Source: Topomyia yanbarensis
Lineage: Eukaryota; Arthropoda; Insecta; Diptera; Culicidae
Length of the DNA stretch: 64,000 nt
Reading direction: 5' to 3'
Assembly (NCBI RefSeq): GCF_030247195.1
Contig: NC_080670.1
Coordinates: forward strand, 159,414,580-159,478,579
The position numbers were made by a program, and so were the translations under genes. Within the stretch, counting starts at the first letter, position 1; each line of letters opens with the position of its first letter. Shown here piece by piece: positions 11,410 through 21,422 of this stretch. Below the pieces are notes generated by a model. It ran no database searches and was not told the origin of the DNA. It worked only from the letters and a program-made list of their open reading frames with translations.

Positions 11410-11503
11410 CTAGAAAAAGTAACCTAAAATCTTGCCTCCCAGATGTTTCCTTCTGGCTTCCTCGTGATCCATAATACCACCGCTGGTGGTGAGTACGACG
11501 TAG
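11410..11503 (-). CDS. RpS15A: RpS15A coding exon 2
   Basis: The acceptor reads ctccatttcag with the exon starting at 11503. It encodes the conserved uS8 C-terminus ([20 protein letters not shown] and on) and ends in TAG at 11412-11410. Two exons were needed because the open frame from exon 1 runs into the intron. Confidence 0.96.
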
Positions 11504-13527
11504 CTGAAATGGAGAAATTTGAAGAAAGTTATTCATCTCACTAAGATTATTGTTTGTATTGTTGTTGCGTGAATAAATCTCATTGTACCCATCCATTGAA
11601 TCGAAACTGATTTTAGACACAGATCCGGGATTAATGGTGGATGTTGCTTGATCTGGCCTCCTAGTGGTCAACAGCAAATCGAACGTTTGACTTGCTGTTA
11701 GTTGTATTTAAGAAGGCCTTTTGTGCAGATATAAGACAACCCATGAGACGTTTGTTTGGCAATTTAGCGGAGGGTTTTGTCGATAAGTTTGTGTTGCTCT
11801 ACTTCTCCGAATAGAATAACTCGTCCAACATTTTTCGTTGGTCCGATTCGTTTAATGTTGGATCGAATCAACGATTTTGTCGGAAATAAACAAGAAGTAA
11901 TCTGATCAGAAACGTCCCATGGATAGCCTAATACTGAATGAAATTTCTGTAGCAGAAAATAAATTTTTGTAATTTGTTTTATTGGTTACGAAAATCTGTC
12001 AGTACAGCACTGTATATCAGATCAAGGATAATGTTTGCGAATCATCTTTAAAAAAACCTTTAATTCCATTACAATTTAAACTAAAAACTAAAAACCTGTA
12101 TAGTGCCCGCAGAAGAGGTCGGTTTTTAAAACACCTTTAGCTGGAAGCGCCATTGTTGACACCTTACACTCAATTTTTTTTATAAATGACGGCCAATTTC
12201 TTCACTTGGATGAAAACCCGTTTTGGGTGAAAACTGGTTTTCGGCTAAATGGCCACCAGCAACCCGAAAACTGGTTTTCAGCGAAAACCGGTTTTCATCC
12301 AGTGTAGAAATTGGCCGTTAGACATTTTGCAGAACAGCGCACATGTCTATGGCATTTTACTTCTTCGAAAAAAAAATATTAAAAATCAAACATTAGATAC
12401 TTTTTGCACAATTATATAAGAGAACCCCCGAGGGGCAAGCACTAGCAGAGTTGAGTGCGTCGTATTGAAAATACCAACGTATTTTGAATATAATTAAAGT
12501 AAATAATGAAAGTATTTAAAAATACTTCTGGTGTATTTAATAAGGTACTTATACCTTTAATTCCATTACAATTTAAACTAAAAACTCGGAATGTAATTGT
12601 GCGGTACCATAAATGTCAATTGTACTCCAAAAAAATTGGCCAAAATTACAGATTTAGCACAAAACTAGATTACTGTTTTTAATTCAGTTAACCTAAAGGT
12701 CATTCAACTCTTTTCGGGTTAATAGATCCCAGGACAAATTTCACTCTTTTTCTAGTTGAAAAATTATTAATGCAATTTATTTTAAAGTTACAATCAACTA
12801 AGAGAACTTTTGCCTCCTTGATATTCTTACGATACATTAGAAACCATCAAAGGAATAGTTCGTCAAATTCACATCATGCATTAAAACGTCTAAAATTTTC
12901 ATCCTTGACCTGACATAAGGCATACAAATGTAACCAACAGCTAATAAATTTACAATAACAATTACAAAAAAAATCCGTACTGTTGATGTAGTGTGAATAC
13001 CTTTAGGTATAAGTAACTAATTTTGGAATTCCTTTGGCTACTACTGTACTGTACTATTGAGGTGTCACGTAAATTACACTTTCTTCTGCTTCAGTATAAG
13101 GTATAAGATACAAAATTTTAATATTTTATAGCCTCAATTTAACAAAGTAAATAGGCTAAGCTAACTCAAATAACTAAAATGATGCAGCATAAACAGAGGA
13201 AAATGTTCATAGAAAACTATTGACTCACCCAAACTGACGGGACGGCAGCAACGTATTGGTCCACCGTTCAACATCGTCCAATTTCATATCGAACCGGGGC
13301 GAAATGATACCGGCTTTGTTGAGGCGACCGGTGAGATTTACGACGACCTTGCCGGATCGGTGGTCGTCGACGATCTCGAACTCTCCGATGTACCCATGCT
13401 TCATCATTACGGTGAGGAATTTGATCACCACTTTAGAGTTGGGCCGGATTAAGACCTGCCGTTTGCCGCGCTTCTCGGCGTTGTTGATGCACTTCAGTGC
13501 ATCGGCTAGCACACTGATGCGGACCAT
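11410..13527 (-). CDS. RpS15A: 40S ribosomal protein S15A (uS8)
   Basis: This is a complete 130-aa gene from two coding exons, 13527-13229 and 11503-11410, joined by a GT-AG intron of 1725 bp (phase 2). The protein starts [20 protein letters not shown] and ends GGKILGYFF followed by TAG, the full uS8 family length. uS8 binds 16S/18S rRNA helix 21 and helps assemble the small-subunit central domain. The ATG at 13527 is used because a canonical acceptor (TTCGCTTCCAG) lies 3 nt upstream and the family protein begins exactly there. That implies an untranslated first exon, usual for ribosomal-protein genes. The intron carries repeats. Confidence 0.97.
12056..12586. repeat. 34-bp exact direct repeats flanking 463 bp in the RpS15A intron
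   Basis: Bases 12056-12089 and 12553-12586 are identical over 34 bp (start ACCTTTAATTCCATTACAAT). The interval between them contains the palindromic repeat unit also found at 15387. This may be the footprint of an insertion or segmental duplication. Confidence 0.8.
12190..12429. repeat. Palindromic repeat family, copy 1
   Basis: An inverted repeat around GGCCAATTTCT..CACTTGGATGAAAACC (about 12190) and GGTTTTCATCCAGTG..GAAATTGGCC (about 12315), rich in GAAAACTGGTTTTC blocks. Bases 12252-12429 recur at 15387-15554 with about 90 percent identity by eye. Confidence 0.7.
13229..13527 (-). CDS. RpS15A: RpS15A coding exon 1
   Basis: This exon encodes residues 1-99 plus two bases of codon 100 (Gly). 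The donor on the minus strand reads GG|gtgagt at 13228. Content includes the conserved [20 protein letters not shown] block. Confidence 0.97.
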
Positions 13528-13757
13528 TTTCTGGAAGCGAAAAAGAAAATACCGATATGATACGAAATGTCGCAAACAAACCAGCTACACGATAGGTTAT
13601 GGTGTTGTATGCATCCAAGGGCAACGAAAATCCGAGCTGCATACCGCCGGTTTTGAATAAAAATTTCCAACTTATCGATGCACAAAGATTAGTTACACAT
13701 TTTTCCTAAGAATAACCCACTATGTTCCGTAAAAATCTATCCAAAATTTCGTTTTAC

Positions 13758-13830
13758 CTCGAAAGTTTATTTATCGACACAACATACGTCGAAAAGAACT
13801 CGGTTGAAAAGAACAGGAAATCGAAACTTC
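13758..13830 (-). promoter_or_regulatory. RpS15A: Predicted RpS15A untranslated first exon and promoter side
   Basis: On the minus strand a donor-like GAG|gtaaaac ends at 13758, preceded by pyrimidine-rich CTGTTCTTTTCAACC and GTTCTTTTCGACG. Ribosomal-protein genes start at a pyrimidine tract (TOP) and commonly have a short non-coding first exon, so transcription probably starts near 13800-13830. The placement is inferred. Confidence 0.4.
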
Positions 13831-13859
13831 ATTTTACGATTGGTAGCCCTGTAATTTGA

Positions 13860-14233
13860 CAGCCTGGTATATGTCAAATCAGGGGTGCAACCGTGCAAAC
13901 TTGCGGTTTTGTTTTTGTGAGGGGAAGGAATGGAAAATATTTCAATTCGGCTGGATGTTGTTGGCTCGAATCAAAACTCATCGACTGTGAACAAAGTTCA
14001 TTCTGTACCCTATACAAAATCCTCCCGATTTTCCCACTGATCAAATCGGTTTGTGTCAGCACAGTCGTCCAACTATGCTACCAATTAATCAGTCGATTGT
14101 TGCACCGACTCTTATGGGGGTTTAACACCAGGTTTAACATTGGCGTCTGCCGACGCGACACCCGATTAAACACGACCAACGAAATCTGCTGAAATCGGTC
14201 TACTTTAACCAATTAAGGGGATTCTCTTATATA
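13860..14233. other. Intergenic stretch upstream of RpS15A, no gene recognised
   Basis: A 99-codon plus-strand frame (13893-14192) has no recognisable domain or signal and no supporting splice sites. It is treated as chance. Confidence 0.4.
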
Positions 14234-14906
14234 CAGCGTAAATTCGTTAGTTGGGTCACGACTGCGCCCCAACTAGCGAATCGTATCCGTTAATTGGGGC
14301 AACTGACAGCTGACAAAAATTACCCAAGGGAAACGCAGATTTTTTGTTTTCTTTCATAAAAAATAAACAGAAATATTTTACAGTTCACAAAAGTTGGCTG
14401 TTTCCTTCCAGTTTAAAGTTGTTTTTTTTGTGACAATGTATGTCATTAGTGTTCTTTTTGCCATCAATTATTTTTTGATAAATTCCTTCACATAAAACAG
14501 GAAATGGATACACCGTCGGGAAAAAGCCGATAAAGCACAAACATACTACGTTGTTACTAGCTAAAAAAGATTGGATAATGTGATTGAATACATCAGAGAT
14601 GACCTTCAAACTAATTGATGTTGAATGGAAGAAGCGAAATATTTAACACATTTATTTCACTAAAGTCATTCCGAAATATGAATTCAAAAAATAAAATTCC
14701 ATTGAATTTCAAAGTATGATTTTTTCTGGATCGCCACAGAAATCAACCGATGAACCCCTTGAAATCAATGACATTCAAACGTCAATCAGTTTTTGACTTT
14801 CAGTTTTGACATAAGAGTGTCTTTTAGTTGGGGCATGCCCCAACTAGCGAACACCCAACTAACGAACAGCCCAACTAGCGAACACCCAACTAACGAATTT
14901 GCGCTG
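14234..14906. mobile_element. 673-bp TA-flanked TIR element, pogo/Tc1-mariner-like ends
   Basis: The left end CAGCGTAAATTCGTTAGTTG and the right end (reverse complement CAGCGCAAATTCGTTAGTTG) match over at least 22 bp, and the element is flanked by TA on both sides (14232-14233, 14907-14908). Subterminal repeats CCCAACTAGCGAA / CCCAACTAACGAA occur once near the left end and four times near the right. CAG termini with a TA duplication fit pogo-like elements. A 74-codon minus-strand frame (14385-14609) is not a recognisable transposase, so the element looks non-autonomous. Confidence 0.75.
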
Positions 14907-15386
14907 TAATTGTGGCAAAAAGTACCGAATGTTTAATATTTTTTGAGGCAGTAGAATGACTTAGACATGTACGCTATTCTGCAAAATGTTTATTAAGGTT
15001 TCATCCATGGCGGCTTTCTCGGAACAAGATTTTTCGATTCTTCGGGCATTCTCGTTTATGAACCACTCAACCAATTAACTTCGGGTTTTGCCCGCCTAAA
15101 AGAAGACAACATTCTCGGGTGATGTAACCTTTAAAATCGCAATATTTTGATTATTACCGATTTTTTACAGCCGGCCAAAGTGGAAAAATCATGCGAAAAA
15201 CCTATACTTTATTTTCAAATGGCCGCCATTTTCTTTCTATATCGAATTTTTTCATGTTTTTTAGGTTGGGGCGCCTCTACGGAATGTAATATTCAATAGT
15301 CGAATTTTCTATGGGGGGGGGGGGGGGGTTAGCTGAATTGTTTCACTGAATAAGGATGGCCTCTCTTTGTTATTCTAGGCTCTTTA

Positions 15387-15554
15387 GCCACCAGCAACCC
15401 GAAAACTGGTTTTCAGCGAAAACCGGTTTTCATCCAGTGAAAAAATTGGTCGTTAGACATTTTGCAGAATAGCGCACATGTCTATGTCATTTTACCTCAT
15501 CAAAAAAAAATTATCCAACAGGTACTTTTTGCACAATTATATAAGAGAACCCCC
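15387..15554. repeat. Palindromic repeat family, copy 2
   Basis: A second copy of the unit at 12252-12429, starting GCCACCAGCAACCCGAAAAC and ending at TATATAAGAGAACCCCC. It is truncated at its left side relative to copy 1. A run of about 17 G lies about 60 bp upstream, near 15312-15328. Confidence 0.75.
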
Positions 15555-15598
15555 TTAAATCGATCAATTACACGTAGAATTTTATTTATCCATCGATA

Positions 15599-15939
15599 CC
15601 CGAATAGAATTTTAATTATTACTGTCTAAAATAAATTTACAATAAAATTTCATGTAACAATCAATTCTACTGTCCAGCAAAAAACTGATACAGTAAATCC
15701 ACATTAAATTTTACTGTTTACGAGAATAAATTGTATGGAGAAAAAGCGATTTGTTTAATGTTAAGATACATAACCACCCCCCTTTTTTACTGTATTTTAC
15801 ACTGAAATTTACTGTGGAAATATTAAAGTTTATTATTTTGTATTGTACCATAACACTATAATTTACTGTAAATTATTGTAAAATTACTGTACTGTCACAG
15901 TGAAAAGCATGGTTTTGTTATTGTACATTTCTATTCGGG
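15599..15939. mobile_element. 341-bp MITE, TIR CCCGAATAGAA, TA duplication
   Basis: The left end CCCGAATAGAAT and right end ATTTCTATTCGGG are flanked by TA at 15597-15598 and 15940-15941. The homologous sequence at about 20178 (cattgaTAgcatac) has one TA and no insert, so the ends and the 2-bp duplication are confirmed by an empty site. The interior is full of TTTACTGT-type motifs and is non-coding. Confidence 0.85.
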
Positions 15940-15990
15940 TAGCATACTTTTCTATCTGCCTCTCGTTTCTTTTGCTGTAAATTTTATGCA

Positions 15991-16066
15991 TTGTCAGTAA
16001 TATTCCAAACGAACAAATGACCTCTCAAAATACATGGATTTGTCTCGTTTGGAATGACACTGACAA
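15991..16066. mobile_element. 76-bp micro-MITE nested in unit A
   Basis: TIRs TTGTCAGTAATATTCCAAAC and, inverted, GTTTGGAATGACACTGACAA enclose about 35 bp. The segment is missing from the related copy at 20151, where ATGCATTGGACATATTCG runs through. Confidence 0.65.
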
Positions 16067-16404
16067 ATAATCATTGTTCCAATTTTGACAGTGTTGTCAC
16101 TCTCCTTATATGCACTCAGCATTGGTCATATTCGCTCTATCCACTCATTGAATGCTTACTAGAAGTATATATGCATGAAAATGCATAAAAATCACAGCAG
16201 AAGAATAGGGACGGGAATAAAAAGTATGCTAACTATGCATATTTTTGTTTCTCAGTGTAGTTGGTAGTTTGAAACTGGAACCAGATTTACACAGATTAAA
16301 TCTGGCGATTAATATGATGACCGACGAAACTCAACTTAGTCGGTTAATTAATCGGTCGACCCCGAAGTATCCGATTTCGTCGGTCGACTGGGAAATTTAT
16401 CAAC

Positions 16405-16660
16405 TCTTGAGCGTTTTTTCAAAACGTCATATCTGCAATGAGTTACTCTCTGTTTATACTTTCTCTTTCGATTTTTACGGCGTCACTATAAAGTTTTTCA
16501 CTTATTTTACAGTACAGATCGAAAGACGGTGGTTTTAGCTAGCATATTATGCAAAGAGCTGAGGGATAAATGTTAAAGTAACCGAATTATTAACAGAAGA
16601 GAAAGTAAACAAAGAGAGTAACTCATTGCAGATATGACGTTTTGAAAAAACGCTCAAGAA
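16405..16660. mobile_element. 256-bp MITE with about 60-bp TIRs
   Basis: The left arm TTGAGCGTTTTTTCAAAACG continues through TCATATCTGCAATGAGTTACTCTC and is mirrored almost perfectly to 16660. The interior (GGCGTCACTATAAAGTTTTT) is shared with a diverged relic at 24215-24370. No transposase is present. Confidence 0.8.
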
Positions 16661-16691
16661 CTGTCAAATTGTCTATGGGGTATATGTAGCG

Positions 16692-16873
16692 TTGACATTA
16701 GTGCTGGTTGCCATCTGCTGATGCCAGCATGCTGACAACCAGCATGCTACCAGCATAATGTAAACGCATGCCATCTGCTGGTGCCAGCTGCTGGCAAGCG
16801 TTTACATTATGCTGGTAGCGTGCTGGTTGCCAGCATGCTGGCACCAGCAGATGGCAACCAGCACTAATGTAAA
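16692..16873. repeat. 182-bp near-perfect palindrome built from TGCTGG/CCAGCA units
   Basis: The whole segment is self-complementary. The left half starts ACATTAGTGCTGGTTGCCAT and the right half ends with its mirror, ATGGCAACCAGCACTAATGT. Within each arm GCCAGCATGCTGGC is itself palindromic, so many fold registers exist. A transcript would form a roughly 85-bp hairpin. Confidence 0.8.
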
Positions 16874-17560
16874 CTGGGCAATAGTGTTAATCTGGTGGCT
16901 AAGTCGTTAGAGTTTAACGGTGAGCTGGAGCGTACCTGTGATTCACTCATTTGCCCAGCCTACATAAACATAATATTATGGGCTGGTTTACACAGGTTTT
17001 TCGGGAAATTTTGTTCTAGCTTGTATGTCTGTTCTTATAACTTGCATTTCAAATGCTGCTTGCAGCATATTAGCATTCGTCATGCATAACTGTCGTTAAT
17101 CAGCATTCCAACAACTTTTAAAAAACTTCTTGCCAGGGTTCCTAAGCAGCATTTTGAATGCACAACAGCACAAAAAAAGCATTTTCATGGCACAGCAGTA
17201 AAATAGCCGCTTATTTTGCCAAAAGCGATATTTAAAACGATTTTCAAGCCTATTAGGTAGCCGTTAAGACGCATTTAGCGTGCATATTGGTCAACTGGGT
17301 AGACATTAGTCGGAATGAGAAAAGACTGTCCAGATAATCAACAAGCATTAGTGCAACAAAAACAGAATAACTCGTCGGAGTCGCGAGAGAAATCCGCTGA
17401 TCCACTTTTTAATGATAATCGAGGGAACACAGTAGAGGCCGTCGTTTTATAAGTTGAATACTTGCGCCGATCGCGGGTTCCTATATCACTCACATTGAAT
17501 TTAATTCGCTTTGAGATTAAATGTTTAACAGCAAAAATGTCGCAATAACTTACGGCTTAA
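16874..17560. other. Intergenic stretch, no gene seen
   Basis: It holds AT-rich and GCAG-rich sequence with short open frames only. AGCAGCATTTTGAATGC-like words recur near 17040-17200, but no element ends are visible. Confidence 0.35.
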
Positions 17561-17569
17561 ACCACACCA

Positions 17570-17905
17570 TCCAACTCAACAATTATTGTGCTTCAAAATA
17601 CCACCGAAGACCGAGTTATTGAAAATGATATACAAAGGATTTCTTACCAGTACTAAAATAAAAACAATATTTTTATAAATAAAGTTAGATTTTATATTGC
17701 TATTTTCATAAAACCTGATAAAACACAAAAAAGTAAAGTATTTTAAGAACCTAGTATTCTCATAAAACCTGACAACACAAAAAAGGTACATAATTTACTG
17801 TTACTGATTTTATATTTTGTTATTTTCGTAAAACCTAACAAAACATACAAAAAATTAAAAAGCCTGGTATTCTCATAAAACCTGATACCCAAAAGAGGTA
17901 CAGAA
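17570..17905. repeat. Degenerate tandem repeat on the 3' side of the F-box gene
   Basis: At least four degenerate copies of a roughly 60-75-bp unit with the core TCATAAAACCTGA(T/C)A followed by CACAAAAAA occur near 17706, 17758, 17828 and 17873. It lies directly after the F-box stop codon, so it would form part of that gene's 3' untranslated region. Confidence 0.6.
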
Positions 17906-17919
17906 TTAAAAAAAACCTA

Positions 17920-19518
17920 TTAATCTATAATCATTTCAATGGGAAACCTTGTTTGCATACCGCTACTATCTACAGCTGTACAGCCCTTTACGTTGGTTCT
18001 AACTCGATGGGCGAGCTTCATTTCGCTGGATACATTGGTAATTGTGATGTACTGTAAAGTCAACTGTTTCAAGTGGGTTAGGTGCACCAGTTGCGTTAGG
18101 TGAGTGTACTCAACAGTAAGCTGATTCTCGTGCTCATTCCTAACGGTCAGTTCCTCTAACCCTAGACAACTTAAACATATACTTCCAAAGAGGGCGCTAC
18201 AATCGTAGCTGCGATTTACTGTGGAACAAACTATCTCAAGTTGCTTCAAACACAAGAAATTAGCCATTTGGCCAACTAAAATTAGGGAACTACTGTTGAT
18301 GTACAAGGTAACGCAACGAAGATGGTCCAGAGATGCGCTAAAGAAATTGGGTGTTACTGTTTGATTCCCGTAGTAATCCATATCAATGGATTCGAGGTGA
18401 CTGCCCGGTCGTAACTGGAGGCGCCTATAATCACACCATCGAATTGTCACTGAAGCTAGCCTCGGTGCGTCGATTACGAAGATATACTGGACGCGAGAAA
18501 ATTTTACATAATTCCAGACAAGTTTATTCATATTGTTAAGCCTGAGAGTCGACTGTTTAGAATAAAGCACACTCCGAAGTCGACCATCCATATGCAGTTC
18601 CGTGAGTGAAATCATGTTCATGTTATCCGCAAATGATCCATCTTCAAAGCGGAATCCATTAAGGGTTAGTTTTTCAAGTTTTCTGCAATTGCGCCGCAAA
18701 CTAGTTAGCATCGCGTCGTTGGAGAAAACCATTTCCACATCACGCAGTCCAGGCATATTACCGAACAGCTTATCCCAGTCATATTCCTCCGATTCATCGC
18801 TGGCTCGTCTAAGCAATAGCCGCTCTAAACAGGGTCGCTCAATTGAGAAGAAGTTTTCCCACATACGCCCTTTAAGATCTACTTCCAATGATTTCAGCCA
18901 TGAGCAACCTTTCAGTTCAAGTAGTGGACCTTCTCGGTACAAGGATTCCTCATCTGTCAACGATTCAAGCGCGATTGCTGCCGATTCCAAGTTGGGTGCA
19001 CTTAATCGAACTGCTACACATGCAGGTGCGGATCCGGAATATAGTTGAAGGTAATGGAACTTTCTCAACTGCCCAAGCACATATTCATGTTCCGCATTAA
19101 GTGATACGGCCTGGTCCATAGCAAGTTCCAAGTTAAGTTCTGTGATTGATCCAAACAAAGCTGCATGTTGCTGAAAGCACTCAAAAACCGGATTAACTTT
19201 ACCAAACAACGAAATGCACTGAATATTACATCGCTCAAACGCATTCACTAAGCACCGGCTGATCTTGGAATTTGATTCACTCTTATTCAACTCGACTGAT
19301 AGCTGCCTGTAATTACGTTTACTGTGCCTTATTATTACTTCGGGAAAGTTTTCGTAAACATCACCAATCACTAGGGCGATTCTCGTGGCCAACGCAGGAC
19401 AGCTGAACAGAGCATCATTCCAGCTGCGACATACTAATGTGCAAGTAAGTCGATCTTTGAACTCCAGCATCCCGAGAATAGATTCCAATGGTTCGAGTGG
19501 GAGAGCGGCCCAGTCCAT
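17920..19518 (-). CDS. F-box / leucine-rich-repeat protein
   Basis: This is an intact, intronless 532-aa protein. Residues about 1-45 form an F-box (WAALPLEPLESILGMLEFKD, then LVCRSWNDALF), the module that docks to Skp1 in SCF ubiquitin ligases. The rest is a leucine-rich-repeat solenoid with repeated LxxLxL strands, for example LERLLLRR, LEKLTLNG, LTELHMDG, LKQLEIV and LEELTVRN, which in this class selects the substrate. Start ATG 19518 is the first in the frame, with the F-box immediately after it. The closest Drosophila counterpart cannot be named from sequence alone. Mosquitoes carry many such single-exon FBXL-like genes. The substrate is unknown. Confidence 0.88.
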   Translation of the reverse strand: MDWAALPLEPLESILGMLEFKDRLTCTLVCRSWNDALFSCPALATRIALVIGDVYENFPEVIIRHSKRNYRQLSVELNKSESNSKISRCLVNAFERCNIQCISLFGKVNPVFECFQQHAALFGSITELNLELAMDQAVSLNAEHEYVLGQLRKFHYLQLYSGSAPACVAVRLSAPNLESAAIALESLTDEESLYREGPLLELKGCSWLKSLEVDLKGRMWENFFSIERPCLERLLLRRASDESEEYDWDKLFGNMPGLRDVEMVFSNDAMLTSLRRNCRKLEKLTLNGFRFEDGSFADNMNMISLTELHMDGRLRSVLYSKQSTLRLNNMNKLVWNYVKFSRVQYIFVIDAPRLASVTIRWCDYRRLQLRPGSHLESIDMDYYGNQTVTPNFFSASLDHLRCVTLYINSSSLILVGQMANFLCLKQLEIVCSTVNRSYDCSALFGSICLSCLGLEELTVRNEHENQLTVEYTHLTQLVHLTHLKQLTLQYITITNVSSEMKLAHRVRTNVKGCTAVDSSGMQTRFPIEMIID

Positions 19519-20150
19519 GGTGAGGTGTGATATTTTGTATTAGAACTAGATAGTATATTCACCATTTGGGTATTTTAATATTTTTATGGCGAGCAACACC
19601 GGCATCATAAAACTTCTGCAAGTAACTGGGGGGAGGTAAACATTAACTGGTGAAAGGATGGCATCAATACATATGCGAATGTATTATGCGTATGCTGGTG
19701 TGCTCGAGCGATAGGTATGCTATGGTAGCATAATTTTTGAATACAACGAAACTCACATATGAACCTGACCCCGAGAAGACAACGAGATTTTCGGAATATT
19801 GATTCAAAATTAGACACATTATGTATTATTATTCAACTAAGATGGACAGGTGACATTTCAGTAAATAAAACGAACATTCGCATGGAAATTATTCCAGTTA
19901 CGTTGTTCAGCACAAAACATATGTTGTGGTGGTTGTGGTTGATTTTTAGCTTTCATCAAACGCTTAAAACATGCAGCATAAAAATAGAAACCATCGCTTA
20001 GCGCCTGTATGGAATTGGTATTTTTAAAAAAATTCAACCAGTAATTCACTACTTAGGCACCGATTTTCCACTTTTTTAGAATTCGAATGTTGATTGATAA
20101 GGAATTTATTGACTTTACAGCATATAATAATTATGCTTAGTGGTTATCTG
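19519..20150. other. Upstream side of the F-box gene, no further gene seen
   Basis: The first 100-200 bases probably hold the minus-strand promoter and 5' untranslated region, but no TATA box or initiator could be fixed. The rest is unremarkable. Confidence 0.35.
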
Positions 20151-20340
20151 CACGTAGAATGTTATTTATGCATTGATAGCATACTTTTCTATTTGCTGTA
20201 AATTTTATGCATTGGACATATTCGGTCTATCCACTCATTGAATAGTTACTATAACTATAAGTATATGCTAGAAAATGCATAAAAATAACAGCAGAATAAA
20301 AGAGACCAGAATAAAAAGTATGCTAACTATGCATATTTTT
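20151..20340. repeat. GCATACTTTT-family repeat, copy B (empty-site copy)
   Basis: It begins CACGTAGAAT as in unit A and contains GATAGCATACTTTTCTAT with no MITE. It has terminal inverted blocks TAGCATACTTTT / AAAAAGTATGCTA. Confidence 0.75.
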
Positions 20341-20375
20341 GTATGCATAGTATCTATATAAACTTTCCATTTTCT

Positions 20376-20510
20376 CATGTAAATGTTATGCATTGAGCTT
20401 ATTCGAACTATCCACCCTTCGAATGCACTTTCGAAAAAATTCGGAAAAGGCATAAACAGCAGAATGAAAGAGCCGAAAATATACAAACTTTGCATATTTT
20501 TGTTTCTCAG
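20376..20510. repeat. GCATACTTTT-family repeat, diverged copy C
   Basis: It follows copy B directly and repeats its order of blocks: GTAAATGTTATGCATTGAGC, CTATCCACCC, GCATAAACAGCAGAAT, GCATATTTTTGTTTCTCAG. Similarity to B is clearly lower than that of B to A. Confidence 0.6.
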
Positions 20511-21422
20511 CATATACACCAAGAAACAATATTATCCGTTAATCGCTCTCTCAACTCTTAGAAAAGTGAGGTTATACATTTTCATTCAATGTTTTATCGT
20601 AACTAGATTGTCGGCCATTTTGAAATCTTTATGTAATCAACCTAGGGGGAAATAACTAAACTTTGGACTAAAATGAATTAGTGAACTTTTTTGTTCCTAA
20701 AATTTTTTAGCTAATCTTGTTAACTTTTGCTGTTCTCGAATAATCCCACCTAGTTTTAATTTTAGTTGGTCTTAATTTAGATAGCAGATGTCACTTCAAA
20801 TATTTTGATGCCAAAATATTCTGCAAAACTATTTTAATTTCGGTGAAACTTTTCTAATCTCGCGTCATCTTTTTTTTGTAGGGGTCGGACTCCGATCAAG
20901 TTTAGAGTGATTTCCTCCTAGTTATGAGTTGTCAATTCAATCACACCTACCTGCTAAGCGAAATGGCGACAGTAGCGTACCCGCTGGTTATTTCTCAATT
21001 ACCTTTGAATAGGCCTTTGTTTTCTACACAAGTTAGAAGTTTAAGATGGAGTCTATTCTCTGCGCTCTTAACGTTTTGTATGCGAATCTCTCGGCTCATC
21101 TTAATCTTAGCATATTCAGCATTTAAAAATATATTTAAAAATGACGAGACTACTTCAATACGTCAATCCCATTTAAATTCTACAGAATCAATATTTTCAA
21201 AATGTGCTTACATATTCAATATATTGATCAATAATTGGTTTATATTTTTGCTCGTGTAGGGTCCGCTAATAGCAAGAGTTCGCACGCTGTAGCCCAAAAC
21301 AGTTTCTCAAAATCGTTCAACACGCATTCCATATTAGACACCGGCCAACGTTTCAGCAGCTTATAAAAGGGTGTAGGGGAGAGGGATGCGGTATGTCGGG
21401 TATAGCATTTTCTGGTGCAGAT
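20511..21422. other. Intergenic stretch, no supported gene
   Basis: The 111-codon plus-strand frame at 20924-21259 has no recognisable domain. Its GCGACAGTAGCG.ACC word recurs near 24926, which points to repeat origin. Confidence 0.4.

Larger units (their letters stand above)
15571..16255. mobile_element. TIR repeat unit A (GCATACTTTT family) carrying two nested insertions
   Basis: The outer unit, GCATACTTTTCTAT ... AAAAAGTATGC, is the same as copy B at 20151-20340. Unit A carries a 341-bp MITE at 15599-15939 and a 76-bp insertion at 15991-16066 that copy B lacks. It ends GCATATTTTTGTTTCTCAG like copy C at 20376-20510. Confidence 0.75.

Noticed and set aside
13893..14192. A 99-codon frame upstream of RpS15A.
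   Set aside because: It has no recognisable domain, an ATG in poor context, and an overlapping minus-strand frame of similar quality. It is treated as chance.
20924..21259. A 111-codon plus-strand frame with hydrophobic stretches.
   Set aside because: It has no start context, no family similarity, and part of it recurs near 24926 as repeat sequence.
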